From contig NZ_JAESVB010000011.1 in assembly GCF_020618775.1 (NCBI RefSeq), positions 48,760 through 112,759 of the forward strand: 64,000 nucleotides of DNA. The letters run 5' to 3'. The notes under the pieces are model-generated. The model was not told the DNA's origin. It did no database searches and saw only the letters and a program-made list of their open reading frames with translations. Each line of letters opens with the position of its first letter. Within the stretch, counting starts at the first letter, position 1. Positions 17,535-27,410 of the stretch are shown here, in pieces. The DNA comes from Acidisoma silvae. GTDB taxonomy: Bacteria; Pseudomonadota; Alphaproteobacteria; Acetobacterales; Acetobacteraceae. The position numbers and the translations under genes were made by a program.

Positions 17535-18512
17535 CTAGGCCCCCAAAGCGGCCGAAATCTCGTCCTGCAGTTCCTTGACGGTGACGGCGATCTTCTCAGC
17601 CGAGAAGGCGTCGATCTCCAGGCCCGTCACCCGCGTGTACTGGCCATTGGCGCAGGTCACCGGCACGCCGCCGATGATGCCTTCGGGAATGCCGTAAGAC
17701 CCGTCGGACGGGATCGCCATCGAGACCCAGCCGCCATTCGTCCCTTGCACCCAGTCGCGCATATGGTCGATCGCGGCATTGGCGGCGGAGGCGGCCGAAG
17801 ACGCGCCACGCGCCTCGATGATAGCCGCGCCGCGCTTGCCGACGGTCGGGATATAGGTATCGCGATACCAGTCCTGATCACCCACCATATCGGCGAGAGA
17901 TTGGCCGTTGGCGGTGGCGAAGCGCCAGTCGGCCAGCATCGTGGGCGAATGATTGCCCCAGATGATCATCTTCTCAATGCTGGACACCGGCACGCCCGCC
18001 TTGGCCGCGAGCAGCGACAGGGCGCGGTTATGATCCAGGCGCACCATGGCGGTGACATTGGCCTTGGGGAAGTCGGGCGCGAAAGCCGAGAGAATGCCGG
18101 CATTGGTATTGGCCGGGTTGCCGACCACGATCACTTTCGCGTCGCGCTTGGCGTTCTCGTTCAGAGCCTTGCCCTGAACCTTGAAGATCTCGGCATTGGC
18201 CGTGAGCAGATCGGCGCGTTCCATGCCCTTCGAGCGCGGGCGCGAGCCGACCAGGAAGGCGGCATCGGCATCACGGAAGGCGACCGCCGGGTCATCGGTG
18301 ATGACGACGTCTTCCAGCAGTGGGAAAGCGCAATCCTCAAGCTCCATCACCACGCCGCGCACGGCGGCCTGGGCCTGCGGCAGATCGAGAAGCTGAAGGA
18401 TAATCGGCTGGTCCGGGCCGAAGACATCGCCCTGGGCAAGGCGGAAGAGGAGCGCGTAACAGATCTGACCGGCAGCACCGGTGACGGTAACGCGTTTCGC
18501 GGGACGAGACAT
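17535..18512 (-). CDS. mdh: malate dehydrogenase
   Basis: NAD-dependent malate dehydrogenase of the TCA cycle, 325 residues, of the type similar to cytosolic eukaryotic enzymes. The Rossmann motif [12 protein letters not shown] is at residues 9-20. [25 protein letters not shown] (substrate-binding arginine), GNPANTNA, the catalytic Asp/Arg box VRLDHNRA, and the catalytic His in IWGNHSPTM are all present. The length is as expected. arsC follows on the minus strand upstream, not closely coupled. Confidence 0.93.
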   Translation of the reverse strand: MSRPAKRVTVTGAAGQICYALLFRLAQGDVFGPDQPIILQLLDLPQAQAAVRGVVMELEDCAFPLLEDVVITDDPAVAFRDADAAFLVGSRPRSKGMERADLLTANAEIFKVQGKALNENAKRDAKVIVVGNPANTNAGILSAFAPDFPKANVTAMVRLDHNRALSLLAAKAGVPVSSIEKMIIWGNHSPTMLADWRFATANGQSLADMVGDQDWYRDTYIPTVGKRGAAIIEARGASSAASAANAAIDHMRDWVQGTNGGWVSMAIPSDGSYGIPEGIIGGVPVTCANGQYTRVTGLEIDAFSAEKIAVTVKELQDEISAALGA

Positions 18513-18653
18513 GTGAGCGTCCTATGTTCTTCACAGAGACAGGCTGTATGCGCTGTCTGCGCCCGCTTTCCAATCCGCCTAACCGGTCAATGGCATCGCG
18601 AAATTCGGACCCAGGCTCCCGTAAAAGGGGCAGGCCGACAGGCCAGCGCAGGC

Positions 18654-19010
18654 CTAAAGCAGGTCTTCCACGGTCTCGGCCGGGCGGCAGAGTTTCGCGC
18701 CGCGCGGCGTCACCACGATAGGACGCTCCACCAGCACCGGATGCGCGACCATGGCGTCCAGAATGGCGTCGTCGGTCGTATCTGCCGCCAGAAGACCGAG
18801 TTCCTCGGCCGGCGTGCCGCGTTTGCGCAGGATATCCCGCGGGCGCGCCTTCATGCTGGCCAATAGGAATAAGAGCTGCGGCCTGGTCCAGCCGGTCTTG
18901 AGATAGAGCACGATTTCGGGCGCCATGCCCGCCGCCTCGATCATCCCCAGCACGCGCCGCGACGTGCCGCAGGCAGGGTTATGAAAGATCGTTACCTTGC
19001 TCTTGGTCAT
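18654..19010 (-). CDS. arsC: arsenate reductase, glutaredoxin-dependent ArsC family
   Basis: Thioredoxin-fold protein of 118 residues. The HNPACGTSR motif holds the catalytic Cys (residue 14), and RGTPAEELGL plus LVERPIVVT supply the conserved binding residues. Family members reduce arsenate to arsenite with glutathione and glutaredoxin. No arsR, arsB or acr3 gene is nearby, so a role in arsenic resistance is unproven; YfgD-like relatives have other functions. It ends close to mdh and starts next to the HWE kinase gene on the same strand. Confidence 0.85.
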   Translation of the reverse strand: MTKSKVTIFHNPACGTSRRVLGMIEAAGMAPEIVLYLKTGWTRPQLLFLLASMKARPRDILRKRGTPAEELGLLAADTTDDAILDAMVAHPVLVERPIVVTPRGAKLCRPAETVEDLL

Positions 19011-19028
19011 CCCTGCGCCTTCATGCTG

Positions 19029-20003
19029 TCAGGCCGAGAAGCGGACGATACATTGCACGCCCGCGCTGTCGTAGGTGATCTCGGCTTGGCCTTCCTCACG
19101 CCGGAACGCCGAGCCGATCAGACGCGTGCCGAAGCCCTGCGCTTTGGGCGGCGCCACAGGCGGCCCGCCGATTTCCCGCCATTCCAGATGCACCATGCGG
19201 CCGCGGCGGCGCCAGCCGATCTCCACCCTGCCCTCCGGCACGGACAGCGCACCGTATTTTACGGCATTGGTCGCCAATTCATGGATGACGAGGGCCAGCG
19301 GCGTCGCCGTGCGCGGGGTGACAGGCACCGGCGGTCCGCTGATTTGGCAATTATGATGTCCGAAAGGCGTCAGCACGCGCGCCACCAGCATGTCGAGATT
19401 GGCGGGCGTCAATGCCTCGTCATTCGACACATCGAGCGCCAAAGCCAGACCCAGCGCTTCCAGCCGGTCGTGGAACTGGTCCTGATAATCAGACAAGCCT
19501 TTCGACCGGCGCGCCGTCTGGAGTGAAATCGCCTGTACCAGGCCCATCAGGTTGCGGATGCGATGCCGCATCTCATGCGTCAGCAATCGCGCCTGTTCCT
19601 CGGCAGCGCGATGCGCCTCGAGCAATTTCTTGAACAGACTACAGATGACGAGAATGACGAGGCCGGAAATCAGATAGCCGACGAGGACATGCAGGTCCGG
19701 CGCGTTGATGACGAAGCCGTCACGCGGAATGAGCCAGAAATAATCGCCGATCAGCGCGCTGAGGATAAGACAGGTCAAACCGGGGGTGATGCCACCCCAG
19801 AAACTGGCGACCATCAGCGCGGGAAAGAAGGTGAAGAACGTGCCACGCGTGCCCAGGGTCGCGACAAAGCACAGCCGCAGCAGGACCGCTGCGACCAAAC
19901 AGCCCCCCGCCAGGGCCTGTCCCTGCCAGAAGGTCAGCCGAGCCTGCGGAGCAAGCTTCAACCACCACCTGCCGGCGGGCTTCTGCCGGGAGCCTGCGCT
20001 CAT
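19029..20003 (-). CDS. HWE/HisKA_2-type sensor histidine kinase
   Basis: Membrane sensor kinase of 324 residues. Residues about 25-125 hold four hydrophobic helices of DUF4118 type. A short coiled region then leads to the phospho-acceptor helix HEMRHRIRNLMGLVQAIS, followed by an HWE-type ATPase domain with VIHELATNAVKYGAL and a glycine box GFGTRLIG. Such kinases usually act on single receivers in stress or light responses. No cognate regulator is adjacent; a receiver-only protein lies at 4699-5070. Confidence 0.87.
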   Translation of the reverse strand: MSAGSRQKPAGRWWLKLAPQARLTFWQGQALAGGCLVAAVLLRLCFVATLGTRGTFFTFFPALMVASFWGGITPGLTCLILSALIGDYFWLIPRDGFVINAPDLHVLVGYLISGLVILVICSLFKKLLEAHRAAEEQARLLTHEMRHRIRNLMGLVQAISLQTARRSKGLSDYQDQFHDRLEALGLALALDVSNDEALTPANLDMLVARVLTPFGHHNCQISGPPVPVTPRTATPLALVIHELATNAVKYGALSVPEGRVEIGWRRRGRMVHLEWREIGGPPVAPPKAQGFGTRLIGSAFRREEGQAEITYDSAGVQCIVRFSA

Positions 20004-20101
20004 TGTACCCTTTTGCGGACCGATAACCGGTATCGCGATTACGTGAACTCACACCGTCTGTGGCGGTTCGCGGCGCAAAGTTCAACCCGCGACCGGAATT
20101 A

Positions 20102-20881
20102 TTATCGTCTCAGTTCCATCTGGATGGGGCCTTCGCGCCGTCCATGGGTGAACTGATCGACAACCGGATTGCCGGAATCGAGGATGGCCGCGGCCGGCCC
20201 TTCCCAGATGATCCGCCCCTTGTGCAGCATGGCCGCGCGATCGCCGATGCGCTGCGAACTTGCCATGTCATGGGTGATGGCAATGGCCGTGCTGCCCAGG
20301 CGCTTGACGCAATCGACGATCAACCCGTCGATGACGGCCCCCATGATCGGGTCCAGGCCCGTCGTCGGCTCATCGAAGAACATGATCGCCGGTTCGGACG
20401 CGATGGCGCGTGCAAGCGCAACGCGCTTCTGCATGCCCCCCGATAGTTCCGAAGGTGACAGGTCGCCCACCGACGGGGCCAGGCCCACCTGCCCCAGCAC
20501 CGCATCCGCCTTGTGATGCGCCGCACTGCGGCTGGCCTGATGCCGCGCCACAAGTCCGAATGCGACATTGTCGCGCACCGTCATGCTGTCGAACAGCGCG
20601 CCGTTCTGGAACAGCATGCCGATCTCGGCGCGTGCCGCCTGCCGCGCGCGACCGCGCAGTTTGAGGATGTCCTGCCCGTCGATTTCGATGCTGCCCGCGT
20701 CCGGCTCGACCAGGCCGAGGATGCATTTCAGCAGCACCGATTTGCCGGTGCCGGATCCGCCGATGACGACCATGGAGGTGCCGGCCGCGACATCGAGATC
20801 GACACCGTCGAGCACCTGTTTCGAACCGAAAGCCTTGCGCAGCCCGCGAATGCGGATTTTGGGAGTATCGGCCAAGCTCAT
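20102..20881 (-). CDS. mlaF: ABC transporter ATP-binding protein, MlaF type
   Basis: ATPase of about 259 residues for the Mla/Mce-type lipid transport system that moves phospholipids between inner and outer membrane. Walker A (GGSGTGKSVLL), signature LSGGMQKRVALARAIA, Walker B (IMFFDEPTTGLDP) and the H-loop (AITHDM) are all intact. The start at 20881 (MSLADTPK) is chosen because the permease stop overlaps it by four bases; the open frame further upstream lies inside the permease gene. No MlaD, MlaC or MlaB gene follows. Confidence 0.88.
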   Translation of the reverse strand: MSLADTPKIRIRGLRKAFGSKQVLDGVDLDVAAGTSMVVIGGSGTGKSVLLKCILGLVEPDAGSIEIDGQDILKLRGRARQAARAEIGMLFQNGALFDSMTVRDNVAFGLVARHQASRSAAHHKADAVLGQVGLAPSVGDLSPSELSGGMQKRVALARAIASEPAIMFFDEPTTGLDPIMGAVIDGLIVDCVKRLGSTAIAITHDMASSQRIGDRAAMLHKGRIIWEGPAAAILDSGNPVVDQFTHGRREGPIQMELRR

Positions 20882-21663
20882 CGGGTGAAGAAGACCTCGG
20901 TCATGCCGTAGTCCAGCGCCAGAACCAGAACGGAGGCCATGACGACGGCGGAAGTGGTGGCCGAGCCCACGCCCTCGGCGCCGCCCCGGCTGCGATAGCC
21001 ATGGAAACAACCCGACAGCGCGATGACGAAGCCGAAGACGACGGCCTTGGCCAGGCCAAGGGTGACGTCGCCGGTATGAAGGGCCGCGATACTGTCCTGA
21101 ATATAGGACTGGCCGTTAAAGCCAAGCTTGACGGTACAGACGATGAACCCGCCCAGCACGCCCAGGATATCGGCGATGATGACCAGGATGGGCATGGCGA
21201 CGATGCCCGCCAGCAGGCGCGGCGCCACCAGATATTTCATCGGCTTGGTGGAGAGGGTCTGCAAGGCGTCGATCTGGTCGGTCACCCGCATGGTGCCGAG
21301 TTCGGCCGCCATGGCCGCGCCCGCGCGCCCGGCCATCATCAGCGCGGCCAGAACGGGGCCGAGTTCGCGCGTCACGGACAGTGCCACGATGGTCGCCGTC
21401 TGGCTCTGCGCGGCATAGCGCGCGAAGCCGGTATAGGATTGCAGGGCGATCACCATACCGGCGAAAATCGCCGTCAGCGCCACCACCGGCAGCGACAGGA
21501 AGCCCATGCCGAAGATCGCCCGCCCGAAAAGGCGGGGATAATAGGGCGGCAGGAAAATATGGATCAGCCCTTCGATAGCGAAGATGGCCAAGGCCCCGGC
21601 GGAGCGGCAGCAGGCGATCGCGCCTCGGCCGATCGTCGCCACCACGTTCAGAATCGCATTCAT
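20878..21663 (-). CDS. mlaE: MlaE-family ABC permease
   Basis: Inner-membrane permease of 261 residues with five to six hydrophobic segments. Conserved blocks include VALTAIFAGMVIALQSYTGF, VTRELGPVLAALMMAGRAGAAMAAELGTM and a late GCFHGYRSRGGAEGVG. This is the permease of Mla/Mce lipid transport systems. It is coupled to the ATPase gene by a four-base overlap (ATGA). The substrate-binding MCE subunit is not in this operon, so it must be encoded elsewhere. Confidence 0.88.
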   Translation of the reverse strand: MNAILNVVATIGRGAIACCRSAGALAIFAIEGLIHIFLPPYYPRLFGRAIFGMGFLSLPVVALTAIFAGMVIALQSYTGFARYAAQSQTATIVALSVTRELGPVLAALMMAGRAGAAMAAELGTMRVTDQIDALQTLSTKPMKYLVAPRLLAGIVAMPILVIIADILGVLGGFIVCTVKLGFNGQSYIQDSIAALHTGDVTLGLAKAVVFGFVIALSGCFHGYRSRGGAEGVGSATTSAVVMASVLVLALDYGMTEVFFTR

Positions 21664-21723
21664 GCTATCCAGATAGACGCGATGGAGGCGTCTGCCCAGG
21701 GAGGTCAGGGTAACGCATGCATT

Positions 21724-23016
21724 TCATTCTGAGGTCATGTCGCCGTCGCGACCGTTTAGGATGATGGACGCCGCACGGCGGCCGTCGAGAATCGCCCCGC
21801 CGACCGTGCCGGCCATGCCGTCCGTGCGGCAGGCTTCGCCCGCGAAAATCAGGCGCCCGCCGGCCAAAGGCTCGGCCAAGGCGGCCCGCGCCGTGGTCGC
21901 ACCAGGCCTCGCATAGGTATAGGCGCCGAGATGATGCGGGTCCGTGCCCCAACCGGTCGCGATGCCGCCCTGGGCGAATATCCGGTCAGCATCGCTGCCC
22001 AGCATGTCGCGCCAGACGGCCCTGGCGAAATCCAGCGCCGCCGCCGGGTCATACGCCAAATCCCAGGCGGTCTGGCCACCCATGAAGCCGATGACATGGT
22101 CGGTATCGCGCGGCCAGGCGATGAAACTGAGGAAGGGATCGCCGGGTTTTTCGATACAGCGGAACAGCTGCGTCGGCCCGGCCATGCCCAGCCGATCGCC
22201 GTCGGTCGCGCGCAGGATGACCTTGCTCAGCAACCCCATGGGCAGATCGGCAATGGCCTGGGCCGTGCGCGGCGGCAAGGCCGGCGCGAAACCGATATGC
22301 CCCGCCGCCAGCACGCCGACCGAGACGGTGACGATGACAGCCCCGGCGGTGACGACACCCTGTGGCGTTTCGATCCGCACGCCGGGACCGTCCCAGTCGA
22401 TACGAGTCGCCGGGCAGTTCAGCCGAATGTCGCCCGCGCTGACCAGCAGCATGTCCAGCAGCAACTGCCCCAGACCGTCCGGCGCCATCAGATTGGTGCC
22501 GCTGATCTGGTTAAGGCAGAAATCGGCCAGGCTCAGCGCCGTCGCGTCGGCTGCCTCGATCAGGCTCGCCTCCCAGGTCTCGATGGTCGGCGCAAAGGGA
22601 TTGTCCCAGCGGAACGGCCCGATCGCCTCGGCCAGGGAGACGTCAGGCGTTTTAGGATGAGCGAAAACACGCGCGAACCAGGCCGATTCGGCAGCCTCGT
22701 AAGCCGCATGATCGTCCGGGCTTGCTTCGCGGCCACCAAGGAACATGCGGCTGGGATTGCCGAAGGCCTCGCGCAGCGGCACGCCGCGCGCCTGGGCCAA
22801 ATGCACCAGCGGGTTTTCTTCGGCCATATGCAGCCAGGCCGCGCCCTCATCCAGCCAGGCGCCGCCCAGAACATCGGGACGCGAGGTCCGCGCCCGCCCG
22901 CCTGTCCGGTGCGAGGCTTCCAGCACGAGCGTGGTCTTGCCGGCGGCGCGCAGGCTGGCGGCGGCCGAGAGGCCCGCCGAACCGGCCCCGATGATCAGAA
23001 CATCTACAAAGGTCAT
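21724..23016 (-). CDS. flavin-containing amine oxidase
   Basis: FAD-dependent amine oxidase/protoporphyrinogen-oxidase-like protein of about 430 residues. The FAD-binding motif VLIIGAGSAGLSAA opens the protein at residue 6, followed by the second FAD segment TGGRARTS. The C-terminal FAD-binding block FAGEACRTDGMAGTVGGAILDGRRAA is typical of monoamine oxidase relatives. The ATG at 23016 puts the Rossmann strand at the very start; the frame is open to 23121 but overlaps dnaB. The substrate is unknown. It starts 16 bases after the dnaB stop, so the two may be co-transcribed. Confidence 0.88.
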   Translation of the reverse strand: MTFVDVLIIGAGSAGLSAAASLRAAGKTTLVLEASHRTGGRARTSRPDVLGGAWLDEGAAWLHMAEENPLVHLAQARGVPLREAFGNPSRMFLGGREASPDDHAAYEAAESAWFARVFAHPKTPDVSLAEAIGPFRWDNPFAPTIETWEASLIEAADATALSLADFCLNQISGTNLMAPDGLGQLLLDMLLVSAGDIRLNCPATRIDWDGPGVRIETPQGVVTAGAVIVTVSVGVLAAGHIGFAPALPPRTAQAIADLPMGLLSKVILRATDGDRLGMAGPTQLFRCIEKPGDPFLSFIAWPRDTDHVIGFMGGQTAWDLAYDPAAALDFARAVWRDMLGSDADRIFAQGGIATGWGTDPHHLGAYTYARPGATTARAALAEPLAGGRLIFAGEACRTDGMAGTVGGAILDGRRAASIILNGRDGDMTSE

Positions 23017-23032
23017 GCCGCCCAGACTGGCA

Positions 23033-24529
23033 TCAACGGCTGTCGTCGTGAACCTGGTCCAGATCGCCGAAGCGCGTGAACTCGCCCTCGAAGAAGAGGT
23101 CAACCTTGCCGGTCGGCCCATGGCGCTGCTTGGCGATATAGAGCTCGGCCCGGTTATGGACGCGCTCCATATCCTGCTGCCATTTCTCGAGCGCGGTCTG
23201 GAATTTGTCTTCCGAATCGAAGCCCATCTGCTGCGGGGCGCGCTGCGCCAGATAATATTCGTCGCGATAGATGAACATCACCATATCGGCGTCCTGCTCG
23301 ATGGACCCCGATTCGCGCAGATCGGAGAGCTGCGGCCGCTTGTCTTCGCGGCTTTCGACGGCACGGCTGAGCTGGGACAGCGCGATGACCGGTACCGCCA
23401 GTTCCTTCGCCAGCGCCTTCAGCCCCTGGGTGATCATGCTGATTTCCAGCACGCGGCTTTCCGGCCGCGTGCCGGCGGCCGGGCGCATCAGTTGCAGGTA
23501 ATCGACGATGACCAGCGCCAAGCCCTTGCTGCGCTTGAGGCGTCGGCAGCGCGTGCGCAGCGCGGACAGCGTGATCGCGGGCGTGTCGTCGATTTCCAGC
23601 GGCATTTGCGCCATTTCGCGGGAAACTTGAACAAAACGGTCGAAATCCTTCGGGCCGATATCGCCGCGACGGATACGGTCGCCGCTGACCCGCGCCTCCT
23701 CCGCCAGCAGACGGGTGGCCAGCTGCTCGGAACTCATTTCCAGCGAAAACACGGCGACGGCGCCTTGCAGGGCTTTATCGCCACCGCCCTCTTTCCGCGA
23801 CTCGGCCAGCGACGCCTTGGCGGCGCCGGAGGCGACCTTGGTGACGAGCGCGGTTTTGCCCATGCCGGGACGGCCGGCCAGAATGACGAGATCGGACGGG
23901 TGCAGACCGCCGGTTTTGGCATCGAGGTCGCGCAAACCGGTGGAGAGGCCGGAAACCGAGCCGGAGCGCTGAAAGGCGCGTTCGGCTGTTTCGATCGACA
24001 AGGCGAGCGCCTTCTCGATGGTGATGAAGCCGCCTTCCGAGCCGCCACGGGTGGCGAGGTCGAACAACTGCTGCTCGGCCGCCTCCATCTGCTGGCGGCC
24101 ATCAAGCTCGGCCTCAGACCCGAAGGCGCGGTTGACCAGCGTTTCGCCGACATCGATGAGCTGACGGCGCAGCCAGGCGTCATGAACCGTCTTGCCGTAA
24201 TCCCCGGCATTGATGATGCCGATCATGGCCGTCAGCAACTGGGCCAGATAGGGCGTGCCACCGACTTCGTTCAGCACGCCGGAATGCTCGAATTCGGCCT
24301 TGAGCGTCACGGCATCGGCGAGTTGCCCCGATTCGATGCGGCGGGACATGGCCTGGAAAATGCGGCCATGGATGGGGTCCGCGAAATGCTCGGGCGCCAG
24401 AAACTCGGAAACGCGCTCATAGGCCTTGTTATTGGCCAGAAGCGCGCCGAGCAGCGCTTGCTCGGCCTGAAGGTTGCTGGGCGGCAGGCGAACCGACAGA
24501 CCGGTCGACGGTTGGGTGATATGATCCAT
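23033..24529 (-). CDS. dnaB: replicative DNA helicase
   Basis: Hexameric helicase that unwinds DNA at the replication fork, 498 residues. The N-terminal DnaB domain (PPSNLQAEQALLGALL) interacts with primase. The C-terminal RecA-like domain has Walker A GRPGMGKTAL, Walker B-region LALVIVDYLQLM and the DLRESGSIEQDADMVMFIYRDEYY block. Length and order are normal, with no intein. A run of about 20 residues (ESRKEGGGDKAL area) after Walker A is a modest insertion common in alphaproteobacteria. Confidence 0.95.
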   Translation of the reverse strand: MDHITQPSTGLSVRLPPSNLQAEQALLGALLANNKAYERVSEFLAPEHFADPIHGRIFQAMSRRIESGQLADAVTLKAEFEHSGVLNEVGGTPYLAQLLTAMIGIINAGDYGKTVHDAWLRRQLIDVGETLVNRAFGSEAELDGRQQMEAAEQQLFDLATRGGSEGGFITIEKALALSIETAERAFQRSGSVSGLSTGLRDLDAKTGGLHPSDLVILAGRPGMGKTALVTKVASGAAKASLAESRKEGGGDKALQGAVAVFSLEMSSEQLATRLLAEEARVSGDRIRRGDIGPKDFDRFVQVSREMAQMPLEIDDTPAITLSALRTRCRRLKRSKGLALVIVDYLQLMRPAAGTRPESRVLEISMITQGLKALAKELAVPVIALSQLSRAVESREDKRPQLSDLRESGSIEQDADMVMFIYRDEYYLAQRAPQQMGFDSEDKFQTALEKWQQDMERVHNRAELYIAKQRHGPTGKVDLFFEGEFTRFGDLDQVHDDSR

Positions 24530-24775
24530 CCCCCCATCCTAACCCGGTCGGGCAGGCCAGCGCATCACCCGCGTCTGTGGAGAATGGGGATAAGGTGAAA
24601 TATCCGGCGGCAGGCCCCTGCCCCATCTCCCCCGGCAGAGCCAGAGACAAAACCCAAGACAAGCCCCGGCAAGATCTATCGATATATCAGTGACAACCAG
24701 GAATGGTGCAGCGAAAGCACAATAAAACCCCGGCTGCGCCAGTGTCGTTCCGCCTTTGACTGGACGGATCGGGGA

Positions 24776-25615
24776 CTAGACGGGCCGGGCGCGAATCTGG
24801 AACAGGCCGCCGCCGTCCGGGGCCTTCGCGTCATAGCCGCAAAACCCGGCACGGCCGGCGATGATCAGCGCGATCTCGCTTTCCGCCAGCGGCTGGTCGC
24901 TGATCCGCCCGCCGTCGGCCTGCCGGAACAGGCTGCCGTTTGGCGTGGGACATGCGTCCATCCAGCGGCGCAGATGGGACACGGGATTGAGCAGTTGATC
25001 ATCCATGATGGTGATGGCGGAAGAGCCCCGCGCCGTATGGGACCGGAAGCGGCCGAGGTGAATTTGCGCGCTGGACCGGTCAAAGCGCACCTGGGCGTAG
25101 GACAGGCGGGCCAGTTCGATCAGCCGAAAGGCACCGGACACATGGAGTGAAATCAAGGCCCGGTCGCGCAGTTCCAACGGCGTGTCCTCGCCGATCGCCT
25201 CCACAATTTCCTGCCAGATCTGGATGCTCGGCCGCTGCACCGTGCGGCGCACCGTGGGGACTTTGGGTCGCGCTATCATGGCGCGGATAACTGAAGCTTC
25301 CTCATGCGTCATGGGCGACGGCAGCTGGTTGCTCCGGTGCATATAGCTGATGGCGGCGATCCGCCGATTGAGCGTCGCGATGCCGGCGCCGGTACCCTTT
25401 TCGCTTTCCAGGAAGCTGGCGACCGCCTGGGGATGCGCTGGCAACTCGCTGACGTCGTGCTCGGCGCACCATTGCGAAAAGCGCATCCAGTCATGCTGGT
25501 AGGCCTGTTCCGTCGCGGCGCCGATCGCCGGAGCGCCCTCCGCGCGGTGCGGCCTGTGCGGCGGTTCGAAGAAGTCATTGCGCGTGAAGCCGTTCAACTC
25601 GTCCACCCCAAGCAA
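24776..25615 (-). pseudogene. truncated tyrosine recombinase (integrase-like)
   Basis: A 279-residue product resembling site-specific tyrosine recombinases. Residues about 35-125 form the SAM-like core-binding domain (TEQAYQHDWMRFSQWC). The first catalytic arginine is seen in SGAFRLIELARL, and the PLAESEIALIIAGRAG segment matches the region just before the His-x-x-Arg box. The protein then ends within about 18 residues, so the HxxR motif, the second His and the Tyr nucleophile are missing. It is therefore probably inactive: a decayed integrase or a domesticated DNA-binding remnant. No transposon ends or attachment duplications were found beside it. Confidence 0.65.
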
Positions 25616-26011
25616 TCACTGTCAATGCCATCAACGAAATCCACAGATTCACCCTGTGAGAGCCTAAACTGCGGATTTTCGTTGATTATTCATTTCGAAT
25701 TGGCAATTCGAGACGACCCCGTGCCAATCCGAGCCACTATCGTGGTAAAAAAGGCACGCACTAGATGTGCCTGCGGTATATGCTTCCTGCCTGAGAATGC
25801 ATGGATGTGTCGAGTAGCCGTTTGCAAATTTGTACCTTTGAAGGTGTGGCGTAATTGTCACGACGGCTGGCGTGTCTTATTGGCAACATCAGCCGTCCAC
25901 GATATTTCAGTTATACAGTTTCTGTTGAAGCAACTCTGATATGTAATACACATTCCAGTGCGCCGCTAAGCACCTCGCACCTTGGGCGTCTTGCATTGGG
26001 ATGATGACACT
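25616..26011. other. non-coding region upstream of porin
   Basis: About 400 bases with no convincing gene, noticeably AT-richer than the flanks. It contains a dyad CGAATT-GGC-AATTCG (25696-25710) and, nearer the porin, TTGGCA with a 17-base spacer to TATTTC, a possible promoter. No RNA gene was recognised. Confidence 0.5.
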
Positions 26012-27262
26012 ATGAAAAAATTGTTGATGGCGTCGTGCGCCATCGGTATCGGATCGCTGCTCACGGGCGGCGCTGCCTTTGCGCAGACAGCGGCGCCGGG
26101 TTCGGTCACCGTTCATCTGAACGGCCGCGTCAACTGGTATGCCGGCGTTGAAAGCTCCTCGCTCGACAACGTCAACGGCACGAAGACGGCGACCGACAGC
26201 TTCTACGGCTATCTGCGTCTGTATCCGGGCTTCGATGGCGTCGCCGCCAACGGCCTGCATTATGGTGCGTCCGCCCAGATCCGTACCAGCTTCGCGCAGT
26301 CGGCCAGTGCCTCGACCCTGTATGTCTTCCAGGCCTATGGCTATCTCGGCCTGCCGCAGCTTGGTCAGATCAGCTTCGGCCAGCAGAACGGCCCGACCGT
26401 CCTGTTCGAGACCGGCGTCTCCGACGCCTTCAACGACGGCGGCTGGTGGGGCGATCTGCCCGTCATCGTTCCGGGCAATGCCGAACCCGTCTATCCCTGG
26501 ACCGACACCGGGCCGAACCAGACCAGCGACAAGTTCGTCTACCTGTCCCCGACCATTGGCGGCCTCCAGATGGCCTTCGGCTTCACGCCGAACCAGACGG
26601 CCTCCAACTATGCCCCGGCCGTTACCTCCAATGCTCCGGGCACTGTCGTGACCGGCGGCACGCCGAAGAACGTGACCGACCTCGGTGGCCAGTACACCAA
26701 CACCATCGGCCCCGTCGCCCTGCAGGTTGGCGCTGACTGGCAGCATGCCGGCCAGGTCGGCAACACCGCCGTCGCCGGTGACGGCCCGAGCGGCTACAAG
26801 GCCATGGACATCTTCTCTGGCGGTGCGCAGGCGACGATCGCCGGCATCACGCTGAGCGGCAACGTCGTCTATGGTAACTTCAACGAAGTCAGCGGCTACA
26901 CCTTCCAGCTCGAGCCCAATGGCGGCAAGGCTGCGCTGGGCTGGATCACGGGTCTGCAGTACACCCTCGGTTCCTGGACCGTTGGCGGCCAGTATTTCGT
27001 GTTCGACACGACCGGTGACATTCCGGGCGGCGGCGACAGCGCCTTCATCAACTCCGATGGCCTGACGCTGGGTCAGCAGCACAATGCCGGTGTCGCCGTC
27101 GGCGCCACCTACACCCTGGTTCCGGGCGTCAGCCTGTTCCTGGACTACGACTACGGCGTTCGCCACCAGGGCGGCCTCGACTTCTCGACCGACGAAGCCG
27201 GTGCCGACCACAACAACACGCAGGCGCAGCTCTTCGGCGTCGGCACGCAGATCCAGTGGTAA
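26012..27262 (+). CDS. outer-membrane porin
   Basis: General porin-like beta-barrel of about 416 residues for passive uptake of small solutes. The signal peptide is residues 1-24 (MKKLLMASC..., cleavage after AAFAQ). The mature part is made of alternating short amphipathic strands rich in Gly, Asn, Thr and aromatic residues, and it ends with a C-terminal aromatic (IQW), the signal for BAM insertion. Codon use is strongly biased to C-ending codons, and a very strong terminator follows, both consistent with high expression. An upstream ATG at 25982 is in frame but would bury the signal peptide. Confidence 0.88.
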   Translation: MKKLLMASCAIGIGSLLTGGAAFAQTAAPGSVTVHLNGRVNWYAGVESSSLDNVNGTKTATDSFYGYLRLYPGFDGVAANGLHYGASAQIRTSFAQSASASTLYVFQAYGYLGLPQLGQISFGQQNGPTVLFETGVSDAFNDGGWWGDLPVIVPGNAEPVYPWTDTGPNQTSDKFVYLSPTIGGLQMAFGFTPNQTASNYAPAVTSNAPGTVVTGGTPKNVTDLGGQYTNTIGPVALQVGADWQHAGQVGNTAVAGDGPSGYKAMDIFSGGAQATIAGITLSGNVVYGNFNEVSGYTFQLEPNGGKAALGWITGLQYTLGSWTVGGQYFVFDTTGDIPGGGDSAFINSDGLTLGQQHNAGVAVGATYTLVPGVSLFLDYDYGVRHQGGLDFSTDEAGADHNNTQAQLFGVGTQIQW

Positions 27263-27310
27263 TAGCGACCACCTTCCGCGCGGTGTAAAAGCCGCGCGGA
27301 CCGGATTGCA

Positions 27311-27350
27311 AAAGAGCGCTGGTGACTTCGGTCACCAGCGCTCTTTCTTT
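27311..27350 (+). terminator. strong intrinsic terminator of the porin gene
   Basis: AAAGAGCGCTGGTGAC pairs perfectly with GTCACCAGCGCTCTTT across a stable TTCG tetraloop, followed by CTTT. The 16-base stem starts 48 bases after the porin stop. The A/T flanks make it work in both directions. Confidence 0.92.
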
Positions 27351-27410
27351 ATGGCCAGCCCTCTTTTTTATGGATCGTCTTCAGGGTCTGTCAGCTTTTG
27401 ATTGAAACAG

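Noticed and set aside
22745..24598. 617-codon open frame opposite the amine oxidase and dnaB genes
   Set aside because: It runs antisense through two well-supported genes and has no domain of its own.
24530..26011. Possible prophage or genomic island around the integrase-like gene
   Set aside because: No phage genes, tRNA target or flanking direct repeats were seen; only a truncated recombinase is present.
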